A stretch of DNA of 35,038 bases from Spirosoma fluviale (GCA_945883625.1 CAMCXW010000021.1:1-35038), one strand, 5' to 3'. Positions 7,837 through 17,465 are shown, numbered from the stretch's first letter. A program made the numbers and translations. Notes: generated by a model not told the origin, from the sequence alone.

Positions 7837-9231
7837 CTACTCAAAGCGACTCCGCTCCTTGATTAATTTTTCAATTTCTGCCGTTGACCGAGGTGAACCT
7901 GCCGACAAATTCTCATTCCCTGTTTCGGTAATCAGAATATCATCTTCAATTCGCACACCAATATTCCACCACTTTTTATCACATTTACTTCCAGCAGGAA
8001 TATAAATCCCTGGTTCAACTGTGACAATAACACCCGGAGCCAATATCAGCGGCCCTAAATCATGTACGTCCAACCCCACATGATGCGAGGTGCCGTGTGG
8101 AAAATATTGCCGAGCCTCTTGTTTGGATGACACAATACCTAGGCCAACTAAACCCGTATAAATCACCTCGCGCGCCGCAGCATCTACTCGGTCGTGCGGA
8201 ATGCCTGTTTTACACATTTGAATACCTGCATCTTGCGCCTTAAGTACCAAATCATATATAAGTTTCTGCTCAGGCGAAAACCGACCATTTGCCGGAATCG
8301 TACGCGTTACATCCGCTGTATACCCATGGTATTCGGCCGCGCAATCACTCAACAACAAATCACCCGCATTCACCTGTTTCAAATTAGTCGTATAATGTAA
8401 AACACAGGAATTTTCAGATGCACCCACAATACTTGGATAACCAGGATATTCAGAGCCACTCGACTTAAAATGGTACTCCATAATGGCTTGCGCTTGATAT
8501 TCCTTCATTCCAGGGTGGATTGCTTTCATGACTTCGCGATGGCCCAACGAACTTATTTGGCTTGCTTTACGCATCAAAACAATCTCCTCGGGCTGCTTAA
8601 TTCCCCGCAAAGAGCTTAAAATTTGAATCGTAGCACGCGATGCCAACGGCTTTTTCAAGGAGACTAAACTACTATCCACGACATTCGCCATGCGCGCTAA
8701 GGGATCTAATCTTCGCTTATACTTCGTAAAAATAGCCTCATCCCGGTATACTGAATAAATGGAATCAACCGTGGACAAATCAAGTGTATTGGCATTAAAC
8801 TGATCATTAGCGAAAACATGTTGAATCTGATATGTCTTCTTCACTCCAGCTTCACCTAATATTTTACCCGTCCACATTTCTTTGAAAGCATCTCGCTTTT
8901 GAACAAAAATAAACTCAGTACCCGTTTGGTTTAAGAGGGTAACCGGACGCTTAAACATCACCAAAACGGCATTTGGCTCGTGTAATCCAGTAAAGTAATA
9001 GAAATTCTTATTCTGGGCATATTGATAATCCACATCATCATTACGAACACGCACCTGAGAAGCGAAAAATATAGCCACACCTTTATCTGACATAGCCGCC
9101 TTAAAGGCATCCCTCCTTCCCGCGTGAAATGCAGGACTCAAATAATCTTGCGGATAATCAGCCGGATTTTGCGCTGAGATCAATAAAGGACTTAAACAGA
9201 GTGCCAGAAATAGCACGAATTTATGCGACAT
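7837..9231 (-). CDS. Secreted Xaa-Pro aminopeptidase (M24B)
   Basis: 464 aa with signal peptide (cleavage near LLISA-Q21). The N-terminal creatinase/AMP_N-type domain (about 30-170) is followed by the pita-bread metallopeptidase domain. All five metal ligands of the M24 family are present: Asp296 and Asp307 (DCAAEYHGYTADVTRT), His383 (TSHHVGLDVHD), Glu406 (TVEPGIY) and Glu429 (VRIEDD). It removes N-terminal residues ahead of proline from periplasmic or surface peptides; homologues in Bacteroidota are mostly exported. It is 8 nt downstream of the polytopic membrane protein gene and probably shares its transcript. Confidence 0.94.
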   Translation of the reverse strand: MSHKFVLFLALCLSPLLISAQNPADYPQDYLSPAFHAGRRDAFKAAMSDKGVAIFFASQVRVRNDDVDYQYAQNKNFYYFTGLHEPNAVLVMFKRPVTLLNQTGTEFIFVQKRDAFKEMWTGKILGEAGVKKTYQIQHVFANDQFNANTLDLSTVDSIYSVYRDEAIFTKYKRRLDPLARMANVVDSSLVSLKKPLASRATIQILSSLRGIKQPEEIVLMRKASQISSLGHREVMKAIHPGMKEYQAQAIMEYHFKSSGSEYPGYPSIVGASENSCVLHYTTNLKQVNAGDLLLSDCAAEYHGYTADVTRTIPANGRFSPEQKLIYDLVLKAQDAGIQMCKTGIPHDRVDAAAREVIYTGLVGLGIVSSKQEARQYFPHGTSHHVGLDVHDLGPLILAPGVIVTVEPGIYIPAGSKCDKKWWNIGVRIEDDILITETGNENLSAGSPRSTAEIEKLIKERSRFE

Positions 9232-9239
9232 AGGTATAG

Positions 9240-10730
9240 CTATTTAATACGAAATGTAATAATTGGATTTGCGGGAAAGGTCCGATCTACCAAAACCGAA
9301 TCTACCTTGTTTTGGATTAATAACCAATTTTGATCCCAAACCTCCATTGACCCAGACACATTTATAATGGGCAAATTTAACTTTTTGGATAGCGCAAATA
9401 AACGGCCTGTTTGAACTGAATCACGTAAATCTACCCAGGTAACTACCGCTTGATCTGAATCTAAATTGCGTAGATAGTAATAATTCCAACTATCAAAATT
9501 GACGATTACGGGTTTCGCAACCTTTGTCTTTTTTACTAAATCACGGTAATCTGTTCGAAGCGATTCATGTGCTTGTGAATGAACCAAATTATATCCAAAA
9601 ACAAGCATATTTAATGCTAACCAAACCATCAAGCTTTTCAGGTAAACTGGACGCCGACCATCAAACCAAAAGCCCAATAAAGGAATGAATAAAAATACCG
9701 TATGATGTCCAAAACGAATTTTACCCAACACTAAAAACGTCAAAGCCATGACAACAAATGCAGCCAGATACCACCTAGCCTTAGCATCGGCATGTTTGAA
9801 TTCCAATACAATTAAGCCAACAAATACAATTCCAAACCAACTTAAACCATTCCAAATGTTGGCCTGAATGAAATCATAATAATTCAAATGGCGCAGCACA
9901 TAAAAGCTAAAGTCAAATTGGTTTACAAGCGTATTTAATACGATTCTCCGTTCCTCCCAAAAAGTATAATCACCTGACGATGCCAACACCTTAATAAATG
10001 GGAGTTGGAAATTTCCCAATTCCGCCGACTGAAATTGACGAACACGAATATCGGCCAACAAATAAACCAAAACGAACATACTAAACCCAGCTAATGCCAG
10101 GCCCATTTTAATCAGAAAGTCACGTTTCAATATTGCCTCAAACGAACATCGATTCAATGAGAAAACTAACACGCTCGGCATTAAGTAGACAAAAAACAAT
10201 TTGTCATAAAATGCTAAGGACCACACGAAGGAAAGACATAGGGCAGCAAGCCAACCGAACCTTGGGTGTGCTAGTTTATGGGTCAAATGAAAACTAAGTA
10301 CAAAAACCACTAACGCTACATTGACCGGGCCAGCATCCCGCAATACAGCGATGTAAATTGGCAACAACAAAAACAAAAACCATTTTCCAGCGCTTGACAT
10401 CGAAAATGTCCGTAGGATCAAGACATAAAATAAAGCTAACGAAAGCAAGGAATAAGCCATTTTAGCTTCAATTATAGGCATTGAAACATAAAAGGGCCAA
10501 AGTAGAATCCCTTGCAAATTACCCGTATATAAAAATGGAAAATAGACCGAAAGGCCTAAAGGAAAGAACTTTTCGTAGGCACCGAATCCCTCCTTAAACG
10601 CATTAAGTTGGAAATTTGGCAATTGATACGCTAATGAATGGAAATGCAAAAATTCATCTTGGTGGAATGGTAAATAGGCATAAAGGATCCATGCTATAAA
10701 ACCAAAAACCAACCAATAGATTAATTTCAT
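9240..10730 (-). CDS. Polytopic membrane protein, GT-C glycosyltransferase-like
   Basis: 496 aa with about ten or more hydrophobic segments in the first 390 residues and a soluble C-terminal tail of about 100 residues facing outside. The first loop after TM1 carries YLPFHQDEFLHFHSL; an acidic pair at that place is typical of GT-C enzymes (PMT/ArnT/mannosyltransferase type) that use polyprenyl-phosphate sugars. I do not recognise a closer family, so the glycosyltransferase role is inferred from topology and this motif only. It is transcribed with the aminopeptidase gene downstream. Confidence 0.6.
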   Translation of the reverse strand: MKLIYWLVFGFIAWILYAYLPFHQDEFLHFHSLAYQLPNFQLNAFKEGFGAYEKFFPLGLSVYFPFLYTGNLQGILLWPFYVSMPIIEAKMAYSLLSLALFYVLILRTFSMSSAGKWFLFLLLPIYIAVLRDAGPVNVALVVFVLSFHLTHKLAHPRFGWLAALCLSFVWSLAFYDKLFFVYLMPSVLVFSLNRCSFEAILKRDFLIKMGLALAGFSMFVLVYLLADIRVRQFQSAELGNFQLPFIKVLASSGDYTFWEERRIVLNTLVNQFDFSFYVLRHLNYYDFIQANIWNGLSWFGIVFVGLIVLEFKHADAKARWYLAAFVVMALTFLVLGKIRFGHHTVFLFIPLLGFWFDGRRPVYLKSLMVWLALNMLVFGYNLVHSQAHESLRTDYRDLVKKTKVAKPVIVNFDSWNYYYLRNLDSDQAVVTWVDLRDSVQTGRLFALSKKLNLPIINVSGSMEVWDQNWLLIQNKVDSVLVDRTFPANPIITFRIK

Positions 10731-10758
10731 ATAAATCTAAAATTCTTTGTAGAGCAAA

Positions 10759-10766
10759 CAAAGATA
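10759..10766 (-). promoter_or_regulatory. Predicted promoter -7 element for the GT-C/aminopeptidase pair
   Basis: The minus strand reads TATCTTTG (TAnnTTTG), 28 bases before the start at 10730. A TTTG lies upstream at 10784-10787, spacing 17 bp, slightly short of the usual 19-21. Confidence 0.5.
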
Positions 10767-10854
10767 GAGAAAATAAAAAACACCAAAAACTGAGCTATAG
10801 ATGTAGTGGTCAAAACCAAAAGGAACCTACAATTACAGAATGAAATATTTATTC

Positions 10855-11964
10855 TTATTTCGCTTTTAACAATTCAGAACCTGCCAACAAGAAACAACCT
10901 AATCCAAAATCTTCAAAATTAGGCACATGATCAAAGGTCACAGGCTGAGAATCTTTGGGCTCCTTCCCCGTTCCCTGCACAAAACCAAGGAAGCCATTTG
11001 GATGCACACAAGTAGACATCCCCTTCCAAGCTTGATCAATGATTGGTCTATATTTTTTAGCAGGCAATATACCTTTCCGGACTCCCCAAGCCATACCATA
11101 TACAAACAAAGACGTACCAGTCAATTCCGGCCCTCCATAATTAGTTGGGTCCATCAAGGAAACATTCCAAAACCCATCCGCCCGCTGCAACGGAGGCAAG
11201 GCCTCAGAAAGTGCTATAAAATCGGCAAGATATTCCGCACGGTGTAGATCATTTTCCGGTAATAAATCGAGCGTTCGAACTAAAGCGGCATATACCCAAG
11301 CACTTCCGCGTGACCAATAGCAATTGGCACCATTCGGCTCTTTGTAGGGAGGAACAAAATCTTTATCCCGCCACCACAGTTTTTCAACCGGATTGTAAAG
11401 ACCCTTTCCGCCATGTTTGTATTTGGTAAACGCATACAAATCATACATCTTCTGAAAATAACGCGGATCTTTATAAATCACACCTAAACGTGTATAAACG
11501 GGCATGCTCATTTGTAAACAATCGATCCAAGACCAATCGTCCGATTTTTCCGTAATGACCATGTTATCAATATTGGCTTTAATGGGCTTGATGCGCGCAG
11601 AATCGCCTGACATGAGGAACAAATCCAAATACACCTGCCCACATGCCTGATCATCTGCATTGCGCGTTTTTACCCCATTTCGCAATCCCCACTGATGAAA
11701 TTCACCCCAATCAATCATGTATTTTAAATCAGACGCCTTGGGATCTAGTTTATATAATTCAATCAAACCCTCATAATAAACTGATCGTGTCCAAATGTTA
11801 GATGGTCTTGTCCGATCAGGGCTAACAATCACTTGACCAACATCCGGCCATTTCTGTTGGAAATAACGATTAGCCAAATGCATCTTCGCCAGTACTTGCT
11901 TTTTATTTGGCGCAGCTACAAGCGAAAAAGAGGCTAAAAAACATAAAAGAATAATCTTTTTCAT
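10855..11964 (-). CDS. Exported GH88/GH105 unsaturated glucuronyl/galacturonyl hydrolase
   Basis: 369 aa. A TTG codon at 11967 precedes the ATG at 11964; the ATG gives a clean signal peptide (MKKIILLCFLASFSLVAAP), so I take it. The six-hairpin alpha/alpha barrel motifs are visible: NADDQACGQ (Asp104/105) and DDWSWIDCLQMSMPVY with Asp148, matching the two catalytic Asp of the YteR/UGL type, then CYWSRGSAWVYAAL. These enzymes hydrate the 4,5-unsaturated uronic acid left by polysaccharide lyases. Its start follows the rhaM stop by 3 nt, so the pair implies release of rhamnose plus unsaturated uronate, as from rhamnogalacturonan I or ulvan. No lyase is in the window. Confidence 0.9.
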   Translation of the reverse strand: MKKIILLCFLASFSLVAAPNKKQVLAKMHLANRYFQQKWPDVGQVIVSPDRTRPSNIWTRSVYYEGLIELYKLDPKASDLKYMIDWGEFHQWGLRNGVKTRNADDQACGQVYLDLFLMSGDSARIKPIKANIDNMVITEKSDDWSWIDCLQMSMPVYTRLGVIYKDPRYFQKMYDLYAFTKYKHGGKGLYNPVEKLWWRDKDFVPPYKEPNGANCYWSRGSAWVYAALVRTLDLLPENDLHRAEYLADFIALSEALPPLQRADGFWNVSLMDPTNYGGPELTGTSLFVYGMAWGVRKGILPAKKYRPIIDQAWKGMSTCVHPNGFLGFVQGTGKEPKDSQPVTFDHVPNFEDFGLGCFLLAGSELLKAK

Positions 11965-11967
11965 CAA

Positions 11968-12285
11968 TTAAGGAAGGTGAAATACAGATGGAATATCAAT
12001 GGCCACTGGTGAATTATCTGGATTACTTTGCATAATATCACCCATATACTTCCACCAGCGCTGCATAACTTCCTGCGCAGGAAGCTGATCTAGTTTACCT
12101 AAATCAGGAGCCTCTAGATAGGCAAATAAGGTAAGTGTGTCCGAATCCAAGAAAATGGAATAATTCTGAATACCGACAGCATGTAATAGGTCTACGAGTT
12201 CAGGCCAAATCAAGTCATGCCTACGGGCATATTCGGCTTCAAAACCGGGCAAAAGAAACATTTTAAACGCTTTTCGTTGCATCAT
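11968..12285 (-). CDS. rhaM: L-rhamnose mutarotase
   Basis: 105 aa from the first ATG, 104 aa from the second at 12282; the second gives the same numbering as the E. coli enzyme (Tyr18, His22, Trp76/77) and may be the true start. Diagnostic segments are EYARRHDLIWPEL, the RWWKYMGDIM block and the end NPDNSPVAIDIPSVFHLP. It converts alpha- and beta-L-rhamnose in the cytoplasm before isomerisation. rhaA, rhaB and rhaD are not in the window. It lies between the threonine aldolase (39 nt) and GH105 (3 nt) in one direction. Confidence 0.94.
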   Translation of the reverse strand: MMQRKAFKMFLLPGFEAEYARRHDLIWPELVDLLHAVGIQNYSIFLDSDTLTLFAYLEAPDLGKLDQLPAQEVMQRWWKYMGDIMQSNPDNSPVAIDIPSVFHLP

Positions 12286-12324
12286 ATTAGGTTTCTTTTA
12301 AAAGAAAGAAGTTGGCAAAAACTA

Positions 12325-13335
12325 CTAAATAATTTGAGCCTTAAATGCAGATAAAGCTGCATCGTCAAAATTCAAATGCGTAACAAAGCGAATGTACTGT
12401 GGCCCGAAAGGCGCACAAAAAATGCCCTTGGACTTTAAATCAGCCACTTGGTCTACCGAGCGAATGCCTTCCTTTAATTGAACAATGACGATATTGGTTG
12501 TTACCGGAAGAATGGAGTCTACCCAAGGTAGTCCGACACAAATATGGGCTATTTCTTTCGCTCGGGCATGATCTTCTTGCAAACGCGTGACGTGATGATC
12601 AAGCGCATAGATCCCCGCCGCAGCTAAAAATCCCGCTTGGCGCCATCCCCCACCTAATCGTTTACGCACACGCCTCGCTTGTTTGATAAATGTATGCGAA
12701 CCCAACAAAACTGAACCTACGGGAGCGCCTAAACCTTTCGATAAACAAACAGAAATCGAATCAAACCATGCACCAAATTGCTTGGGCGTTTGACCCGTTA
12801 CAGCCATCGCATTGAAAATTCGTGCCCCATCGAGGTGTATTGGGATGTTTATATGCCGACAAAAATCTGAAATTTCCTGTAAGCTTTCTGAGCTATACAC
12901 ACTCCCACCACCTTTATTGACCGTATTTTCAAGACTTACTAATTTACTTTCACACGCATGAATATCGTCTGGAGAGATTGCTGCTTCGATTTGAGCACGT
13001 GTTAAGCGACCTAAATCACCTTTCAACAACTTAACGGAAGCGCCTGCATTCGCCATAATGCCCCCACCCTCGTATAAATAAATGTGTGACAACTCATCAC
13101 AAATGACCTCTTGTCCCTTGCTTAAATGAACTGACATTGCGATTTGATTCGTCTGCGTACCAGAAACACAAAAAAGTGCGGCCTCCATACCAAACATAGC
13201 GGCCACCTTTTGCTCCAAAGCATTAACGGAAGGATCCTCACCAAAAACATCATCCCCCAACGGCGCGGCAAACATAGCCTCACGCATAGCTTGAGTTGGC
13301 AGGGTAAACGTATCACTTCTTAATTCCATATGCAT
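12325..13335 (-). CDS. ltaE: Low-specificity L-threonine aldolase
   Basis: 336 aa PLP fold-type I enzyme that splits L-threonine or allo-threonine to glycine and acetaldehyde. Visible marks are the N-terminus ELRSDTFTLPT, GDDVFGEDPSV, FCVSGTQTNQIA (PLP phosphate), His84 in DELSHIYLYEGGG, Asp169 in HLDGARIFNA and the Schiff-base Lys200 in SVCLSKGLGAPVGSVL. Two ATG codons (13335 and 13329) are possible; MELRSDTF from the second is the more typical start. One base separates it from the DUF5916 gene upstream in transcription. Confidence 0.94.
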   Translation of the reverse strand: MHMELRSDTFTLPTQAMREAMFAAPLGDDVFGEDPSVNALEQKVAAMFGMEAALFCVSGTQTNQIAMSVHLSKGQEVICDELSHIYLYEGGGIMANAGASVKLLKGDLGRLTRAQIEAAISPDDIHACESKLVSLENTVNKGGGSVYSSESLQEISDFCRHINIPIHLDGARIFNAMAVTGQTPKQFGAWFDSISVCLSKGLGAPVGSVLLGSHTFIKQARRVRKRLGGGWRQAGFLAAAGIYALDHHVTRLQEDHARAKEIAHICVGLPWVDSILPVTTNIVIVQLKEGIRSVDQVADLKSKGIFCAPFGPQYIRFVTHLNFDDAALSAFKAQII

Positions 13336-13336
13336 A

Positions 13337-15526
13337 TTAAAACTGCTTTAGATAGGACAATTTAGCTAAAAAACTTTGTTGCTTTTGTTGGGTCCCATCA
13401 GTTCCTTGGTAATTCAACGAATTAAATACTAAATACACAAATGAAAGCGGCTGATATTCCCAGGATAAACGTATGTTCAGAGATTTTAAATCATCCGTCG
13501 TATTTTTTTGGTAAAATCCAATTAGCTGGACCCGTGGATTGATTGCCATGCGGGTTTCCAAAATCAGTAAATTGACTTCTTTCGTCTCTCGAGCAGCACC
13601 CATATTCTCAAATTTGCTCCAATTCCATGATAAACCCAGGTTTATATGCGGGATGGGAGCTAAACGAAACTTTGAATCTAGTGTCTGTAACGTTCCATTA
13701 AAGAAACCGCCCCAACCGTATTCAGTGGAACCTGAATATTTGGCACTTGGATCACTCGACAGTAAAAACCCCTTACGGAAATACGAATAATTTCCAGGGT
13801 TAATATCAATCCCGACTGGGCTGAAGGTTTCTTCCAAATTTTGTGCAGTCGCTTCCACATAACCACCAATAATTCCACCATTTTGAAGATCAAACCAAAG
13901 CGGTCCTGAAAGCGCACGCTGCTCAATAATATTACCCGTTTTTAAGCTGTGATACACCTCGGTGTAAATTCCTGGGCCCCAACTACGCACAAATGAAGGC
14001 AACCATTTCCCGCGAACATTAAAGTCAAATCCTTGCGAATTGGATAAAATACCGCGTCGGGATACAAAGCCCATGCTTGGATTATACTTTTCTGACACTA
14101 AGGTCTGAGTCCAATAAGCCCGAATAAAATTACCGGAATATAGAAACTGACTATACTCGGCTACGCCTTGATCACCTGTCCGACTATCCTGCGTAAGCGT
14201 ACCCATACCACTAAATGAAAACTTATCATTAAATCGAACGAAGGCATCAATAGCCCCTGTGGATTGCACGGCCAATGGAGAAGACTTGGTGGTAAAGATT
14301 GCCCCAATCCTATTTTGTTTACCAAAATTCTCTGAATAACGCCCCACAAGGAAATTAGCATACGGATCGCCATCTCCTTCACCTTGTCGCATTAAAATAC
14401 CCCCAAGGTTTCTTTTTTCAGACCGATAAACGAAACGAGTACCGGCAGTAATGGCAATGGGATTAACATTTTGGTCTAAACCAATCGTCCGACTAAAAAA
14501 AGGTTGTATGTACATCGAACCTCCTATCACCTGGTCAACAGGCGCTAAACCAGCAGAAAAAAGAGATGCATTTTCTAGAAAAAACTGTCGGCGCTCTGGA
14601 AAAAAGACCGAGAATCGAGAAATATTATTAACCTGTAAATCCACATCTGCTTGCGCAAAATCCGTATTAAAGGTAATATCCATAACAGACGTAGGACTTA
14701 TGGCCCATTTAATCTCTCCACCTAATTTTAAGTCGGCATTACGCGCATTCCCTATTTCAGTTCCTTCCGATTTAGTTGACACTTGCAGTAAATAAGGATT
14801 AAATCGGATATTCGTTGACGTGGGTGGAGGAGGAATAATCCCCGATAATTTTCCCGCATAATCCATGCGCAATGCACTCATCGAACGCGGATGCGGCGAC
14901 CAAACACTTACTTCATTACTTGATCTTCTTACCCGAAAGAAATTAATCCCCCAATCTTGCGTCTTATTTCCATCTGTTTTGGGATAACGCAGGGTCTGCC
15001 AAGGAATGGCAAATTCTGCCACCCAAGATGAATCACTTCGTTGGGTCCTGACACGGTACAATCCATCCCAATCAATATCATAGGCACGATCATCAAAAGC
15101 TAATAGATCTCGCTGCGCTCCATAGGCATTCGATTGCAAAACAAGCGCATTCCGATTATCATTGAATCCATCAATTGCAATACCGAATAAGTCGTTCTCA
15201 GTAAAGGTATAATCTCGTTTTAAATTAGGAGCACGAAATGCATTTTTGCCTACAGTGTCTTTTAGGATAGCAGCTACATAAAGAAATTGGTGATTATAAA
15301 GCATTTTCACCGTTGAATGAAAGGAAGCCTTGACCCCTTGAAAAGGCTCCACTTGAAAATCCAGATTTACAGATGGCGCGTTTTGCCACTCAGTTTCATC
15401 CAAAAGCCCATCCGCTTTTAAACTGCTTTCAATTTTTAATGGCTGAAATTCTTTCTGCGGGATTAGCGGCTTAAAAACCTCCTGTGAAAAACCACAAAAA
15501 GAGATGAGAAGAAAAAGATAACGCAT
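13337..15526 (-). CDS. Outer-membrane DUF5916 protein with N-terminal CBM9-like domain
   Basis: 729 aa with a short signal peptide (MRYLFLLISFCGFSQ). Residues about 30-220 form a carbohydrate-binding module family 9-like domain (LKADGLLDETEWQNAPS ... VAEFAIPWQTLRYP), followed by DUF5916 from about 235 (FNTDFAQADVDLQVNN, FFPERRQFFLENASLFS) and a strand-rich C-terminus ending in aromatic residues (LAKLSYLKQF), the picture of an outer-membrane barrel. Members are common in Bacteroidota and their function is not established; a surface binding or transport role is inference. It abuts the Lnb-like gene with no gap. Confidence 0.88.
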   Translation of the reverse strand: MRYLFLLISFCGFSQEVFKPLIPQKEFQPLKIESSLKADGLLDETEWQNAPSVNLDFQVEPFQGVKASFHSTVKMLYNHQFLYVAAILKDTVGKNAFRAPNLKRDYTFTENDLFGIAIDGFNDNRNALVLQSNAYGAQRDLLAFDDRAYDIDWDGLYRVRTQRSDSSWVAEFAIPWQTLRYPKTDGNKTQDWGINFFRVRRSSNEVSVWSPHPRSMSALRMDYAGKLSGIIPPPPTSTNIRFNPYLLQVSTKSEGTEIGNARNADLKLGGEIKWAISPTSVMDITFNTDFAQADVDLQVNNISRFSVFFPERRQFFLENASLFSAGLAPVDQVIGGSMYIQPFFSRTIGLDQNVNPIAITAGTRFVYRSEKRNLGGILMRQGEGDGDPYANFLVGRYSENFGKQNRIGAIFTTKSSPLAVQSTGAIDAFVRFNDKFSFSGMGTLTQDSRTGDQGVAEYSQFLYSGNFIRAYWTQTLVSEKYNPSMGFVSRRGILSNSQGFDFNVRGKWLPSFVRSWGPGIYTEVYHSLKTGNIIEQRALSGPLWFDLQNGGIIGGYVEATAQNLEETFSPVGIDINPGNYSYFRKGFLLSSDPSAKYSGSTEYGWGGFFNGTLQTLDSKFRLAPIPHINLGLSWNWSKFENMGAARETKEVNLLILETRMAINPRVQLIGFYQKNTTDDLKSLNIRLSWEYQPLSFVYLVFNSLNYQGTDGTQQKQQSFLAKLSYLKQF

Positions 15527-16630
15527 TTATTTTTTGATGAAGGATAAGCTAAACAATCGGATAAAAACAGGCAATCCGACTAATAGCATAGGCCAAAACT
15601 GTAAACCGCACCAGACGATTCCTAGTAGACTAAAAACCGTAACCAATTGAATGTAAAACTTCCACTTGACTGGATTCTGCACAAACCAAATCACGAGTGG
15701 AAAATTCAAAGGGAACAACATGAGCGAAGCTGGATTGTAAGCCATCACTTCATGATTGGTCGCAGTGCCTAAGAAAAATATGAACCAGGCTAATAAGCCA
15801 AAAACAGTAAATAAAGCTACATCCGCGGCAAAAGGAAAAGAATTTTTGTACGATAAAAAGCCAACAAGTAAAGTTAGCAAACCCAAAATCACAAAGGGCC
15901 CAGCAAAATCAAAACCAGCTTCCTCCTTAGGTTGCGCATCAAACATACTGATTGGATTCGCAGAAAGACCTTTAGCCAAATTCGTAGCTGAGGATAAATT
16001 ATCTGGCAAATAACAAGATTGTGAAGCTGTGGCTTTTACATTAGAAGGAACACCTAACGCCAGATTCATTCCCAAGGTCACCCAAGAATTAGGAGCTAAG
16101 TACTTGTTCATCCAATCTCGATATGATTTTCCCTCGAGCGTAGGATTTTGCGTCCAGCTGTATTTTCCAGGCGCATTTTTTTCAATCATATCCCGTATCC
16201 GAGTGGAACAATTGTCATAGAAGAATTTATACGCATACTCCTTGTTCTCGGGCAATAAATTCGTTTCCAAATCCCGTAAGATTGCATTTTTCTGAAGCGA
16301 ATCTAGTTCAAGTTTTTGGGCAATCATCCCACGCTTTTCATACTGCATATTGAAATTAAACTCATCCTGCATCGAATGAACCGAAATGGTATAGGGTAAA
16401 GTCCCCATCAAAAATTTCAAATAAAAATTCTCTGTATTGAAATCAAACGTGCCATAGCTATAGGCTCGATCAATGCCATTGGTCGGGTCATTAATCCATA
16501 AAATCGTATGACCAAAAGCCGAATGCAACTCCTTTCCAGGTGCCACAGTAACTAAAACCACTTCCGCTTTAGAACTCAATTGAGCTTTAGCCGCGATAGA
16601 AATCAGTAAAAAAAATAGGAGTTTTTTCAT
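15527..16630 (-). CDS. lnb: Lnb-like lipoprotein N-acyltransferase (DUF4105)
   Basis: 367 aa. After a signal peptide or anchor (MKKLLFFLLISIAAKAQ) comes the periplasmic DUF4105 domain, about 20-215, with HSAFGHT (His36, His41) and YDNCSTRIRD (Cys141) as the conserved catalytic-type His and Cys. The C-terminal part, about 225-360, holds four to five transmembrane helices. This domain order matches the Bacteroides Lnb family, reported to add the third acyl chain to lipoproteins in place of the unrelated Lnt; I rely on memory of that family. It is between rsmI and DUF5916 with no intergenic bases on either side. Confidence 0.75.
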   Translation of the reverse strand: MKKLLFFLLISIAAKAQLSSKAEVVLVTVAPGKELHSAFGHTILWINDPTNGIDRAYSYGTFDFNTENFYLKFLMGTLPYTISVHSMQDEFNFNMQYEKRGMIAQKLELDSLQKNAILRDLETNLLPENKEYAYKFFYDNCSTRIRDMIEKNAPGKYSWTQNPTLEGKSYRDWMNKYLAPNSWVTLGMNLALGVPSNVKATASQSCYLPDNLSSATNLAKGLSANPISMFDAQPKEEAGFDFAGPFVILGLLTLLVGFLSYKNSFPFAADVALFTVFGLLAWFIFFLGTATNHEVMAYNPASLMLFPLNFPLVIWFVQNPVKWKFYIQLVTVFSLLGIVWCGLQFWPMLLVGLPVFIRLFSLSFIKK

Positions 16631-17302
16631 TTATTTTCCTGCAATGACAATCACAATTTCACCACGTACTTTATCTGGATGGGCACTAAAATAAGCCAAT
16701 ACCTCGGCTGCTTTACCACGAACCATTTGCTCATGCATTTTACTCAACTCACGAGCGACCATAACTGGACGTTCAGCACCCACAAATTCAACCATTTGTT
16801 CCAATGCCTTCACTAAACGATGTGGAGATTCATACAAAACCGTTGTCCGCTCCTCTTCCGCGATGGTTTTCCAACGGGTTTGTCGGCCTTTTTTATGTGG
16901 CAAAAACCCTTCAAAAACAAAACGGTCGATCGGAAATCCTGAATTGACTAAGGCAGGAATTACGGCCGTAGGTCCCGGCAATGTTTCCACTTCGATACCT
17001 TGTTCTAGGCAGGCTTTCACCAATAAAAATCCAGGATCTGATATCCCGGGAGTTCCTGCATCTGAAATCAATGCTAATGATTTGCCCTCTTTTATTAATT
17101 TGACAATGCCCGCAACACCTGCATGCTCGTTGTGCGCATGATGCGCATAAAGAGGTTTGGAGATATTTAAATGCTTTAACAAAGTCCCCGATGTCCGTGT
17201 ATCTTCCGCCAATATCGCGTCCACTTCACTTAGCACACGAATCGCCCGTAAGGTAATATCTTCCAAATTGCCGATAGGCGTAGGGACCAAATATAATTTC
17301 AT
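16631..17302 (-). CDS. rsmI: 16S rRNA (cytidine-1402-2'-O)-methyltransferase
   Basis: 223 aa SAM-dependent tetrapyrrole-methylase-fold enzyme. Motifs are diagnostic: LYLVPTPIGNLEDITLRAI at the N-terminus, AEDTRTSGTLLKHL, SDAGTPGISDPG, LPGPTAVIPAL, FEGFLPHKKGRQ and YESPHRL. It modifies C1402 in the decoding centre. It lacks the C-terminal extension of the 286 aa E. coli form, as many Bacteroidota versions do. It begins 31 bases after the T-tract of the tRNA-Ser terminator and is the first gene of the compact run ending in the GH105 gene. A weak -7-like CAATTTTG sits upstream, so some read-through from the tRNA is possible. Confidence 0.95.
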   Translation of the reverse strand: MKLYLVPTPIGNLEDITLRAIRVLSEVDAILAEDTRTSGTLLKHLNISKPLYAHHAHNEHAGVAGIVKLIKEGKSLALISDAGTPGISDPGFLLVKACLEQGIEVETLPGPTAVIPALVNSGFPIDRFVFEGFLPHKKGRQTRWKTIAEEERTTVLYESPHRLVKALEQMVEFVGAERPVMVARELSKMHEQMVRGKAAEVLAYFSAHPDKVRGEIVIVIAGK

Positions 17303-17332
17303 ACCCGAAATTTAGCCAAAATTGATAGAAAC

Positions 17333-17360
17333 AAAAAAAGCGAAACTTGCGTTTCGCTTT
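17333..17360 (-). terminator. Intrinsic terminator of tRNA-Ser
   Basis: On the minus strand a perfect 10-bp stem (17351-17360 with 17337-17346, 4-nt loop) runs into a seven-T tract (17339-17333), starting directly after the tRNA CCA end. Confidence 0.85.
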
Positions 17361-17448
17361 TGGTAGAGAGTGAGGGATTCGAACCCCCGGACCTGTAACA
17401 GTCAACAGTTTTCAAGACTGCCGCAATCGACCACTCTGCCAACTCTCT
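17361..17448 (-). tRNA. tRNA-Ser(TGA)
   Basis: Cloverleaf read on the minus strand: acceptor AGAGAGT pairs with ACTCTCT, D-arm GCAGAGTGGTCGATTGC, anticodon stem-loop GCAGT-CTTGAAA-ACTGT with anticodon TGA, a long variable arm typical of serine tRNAs, T-loop TTCGAAT, discriminator A and an encoded CCA at 17361-17363. The CCA may be encoded or only coincide with sequence before the terminator. Without it the gene is 17364-17448. Confidence 0.95.
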
Positions 17449-17465
17449 GTCTCGTAATGAGAATG

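Noticed and set aside
14451..14795. A 114-residue plus-strand open frame
   Set aside because: Antisense to DUF5916, which has strong family motifs; composition shows no sign of coding.
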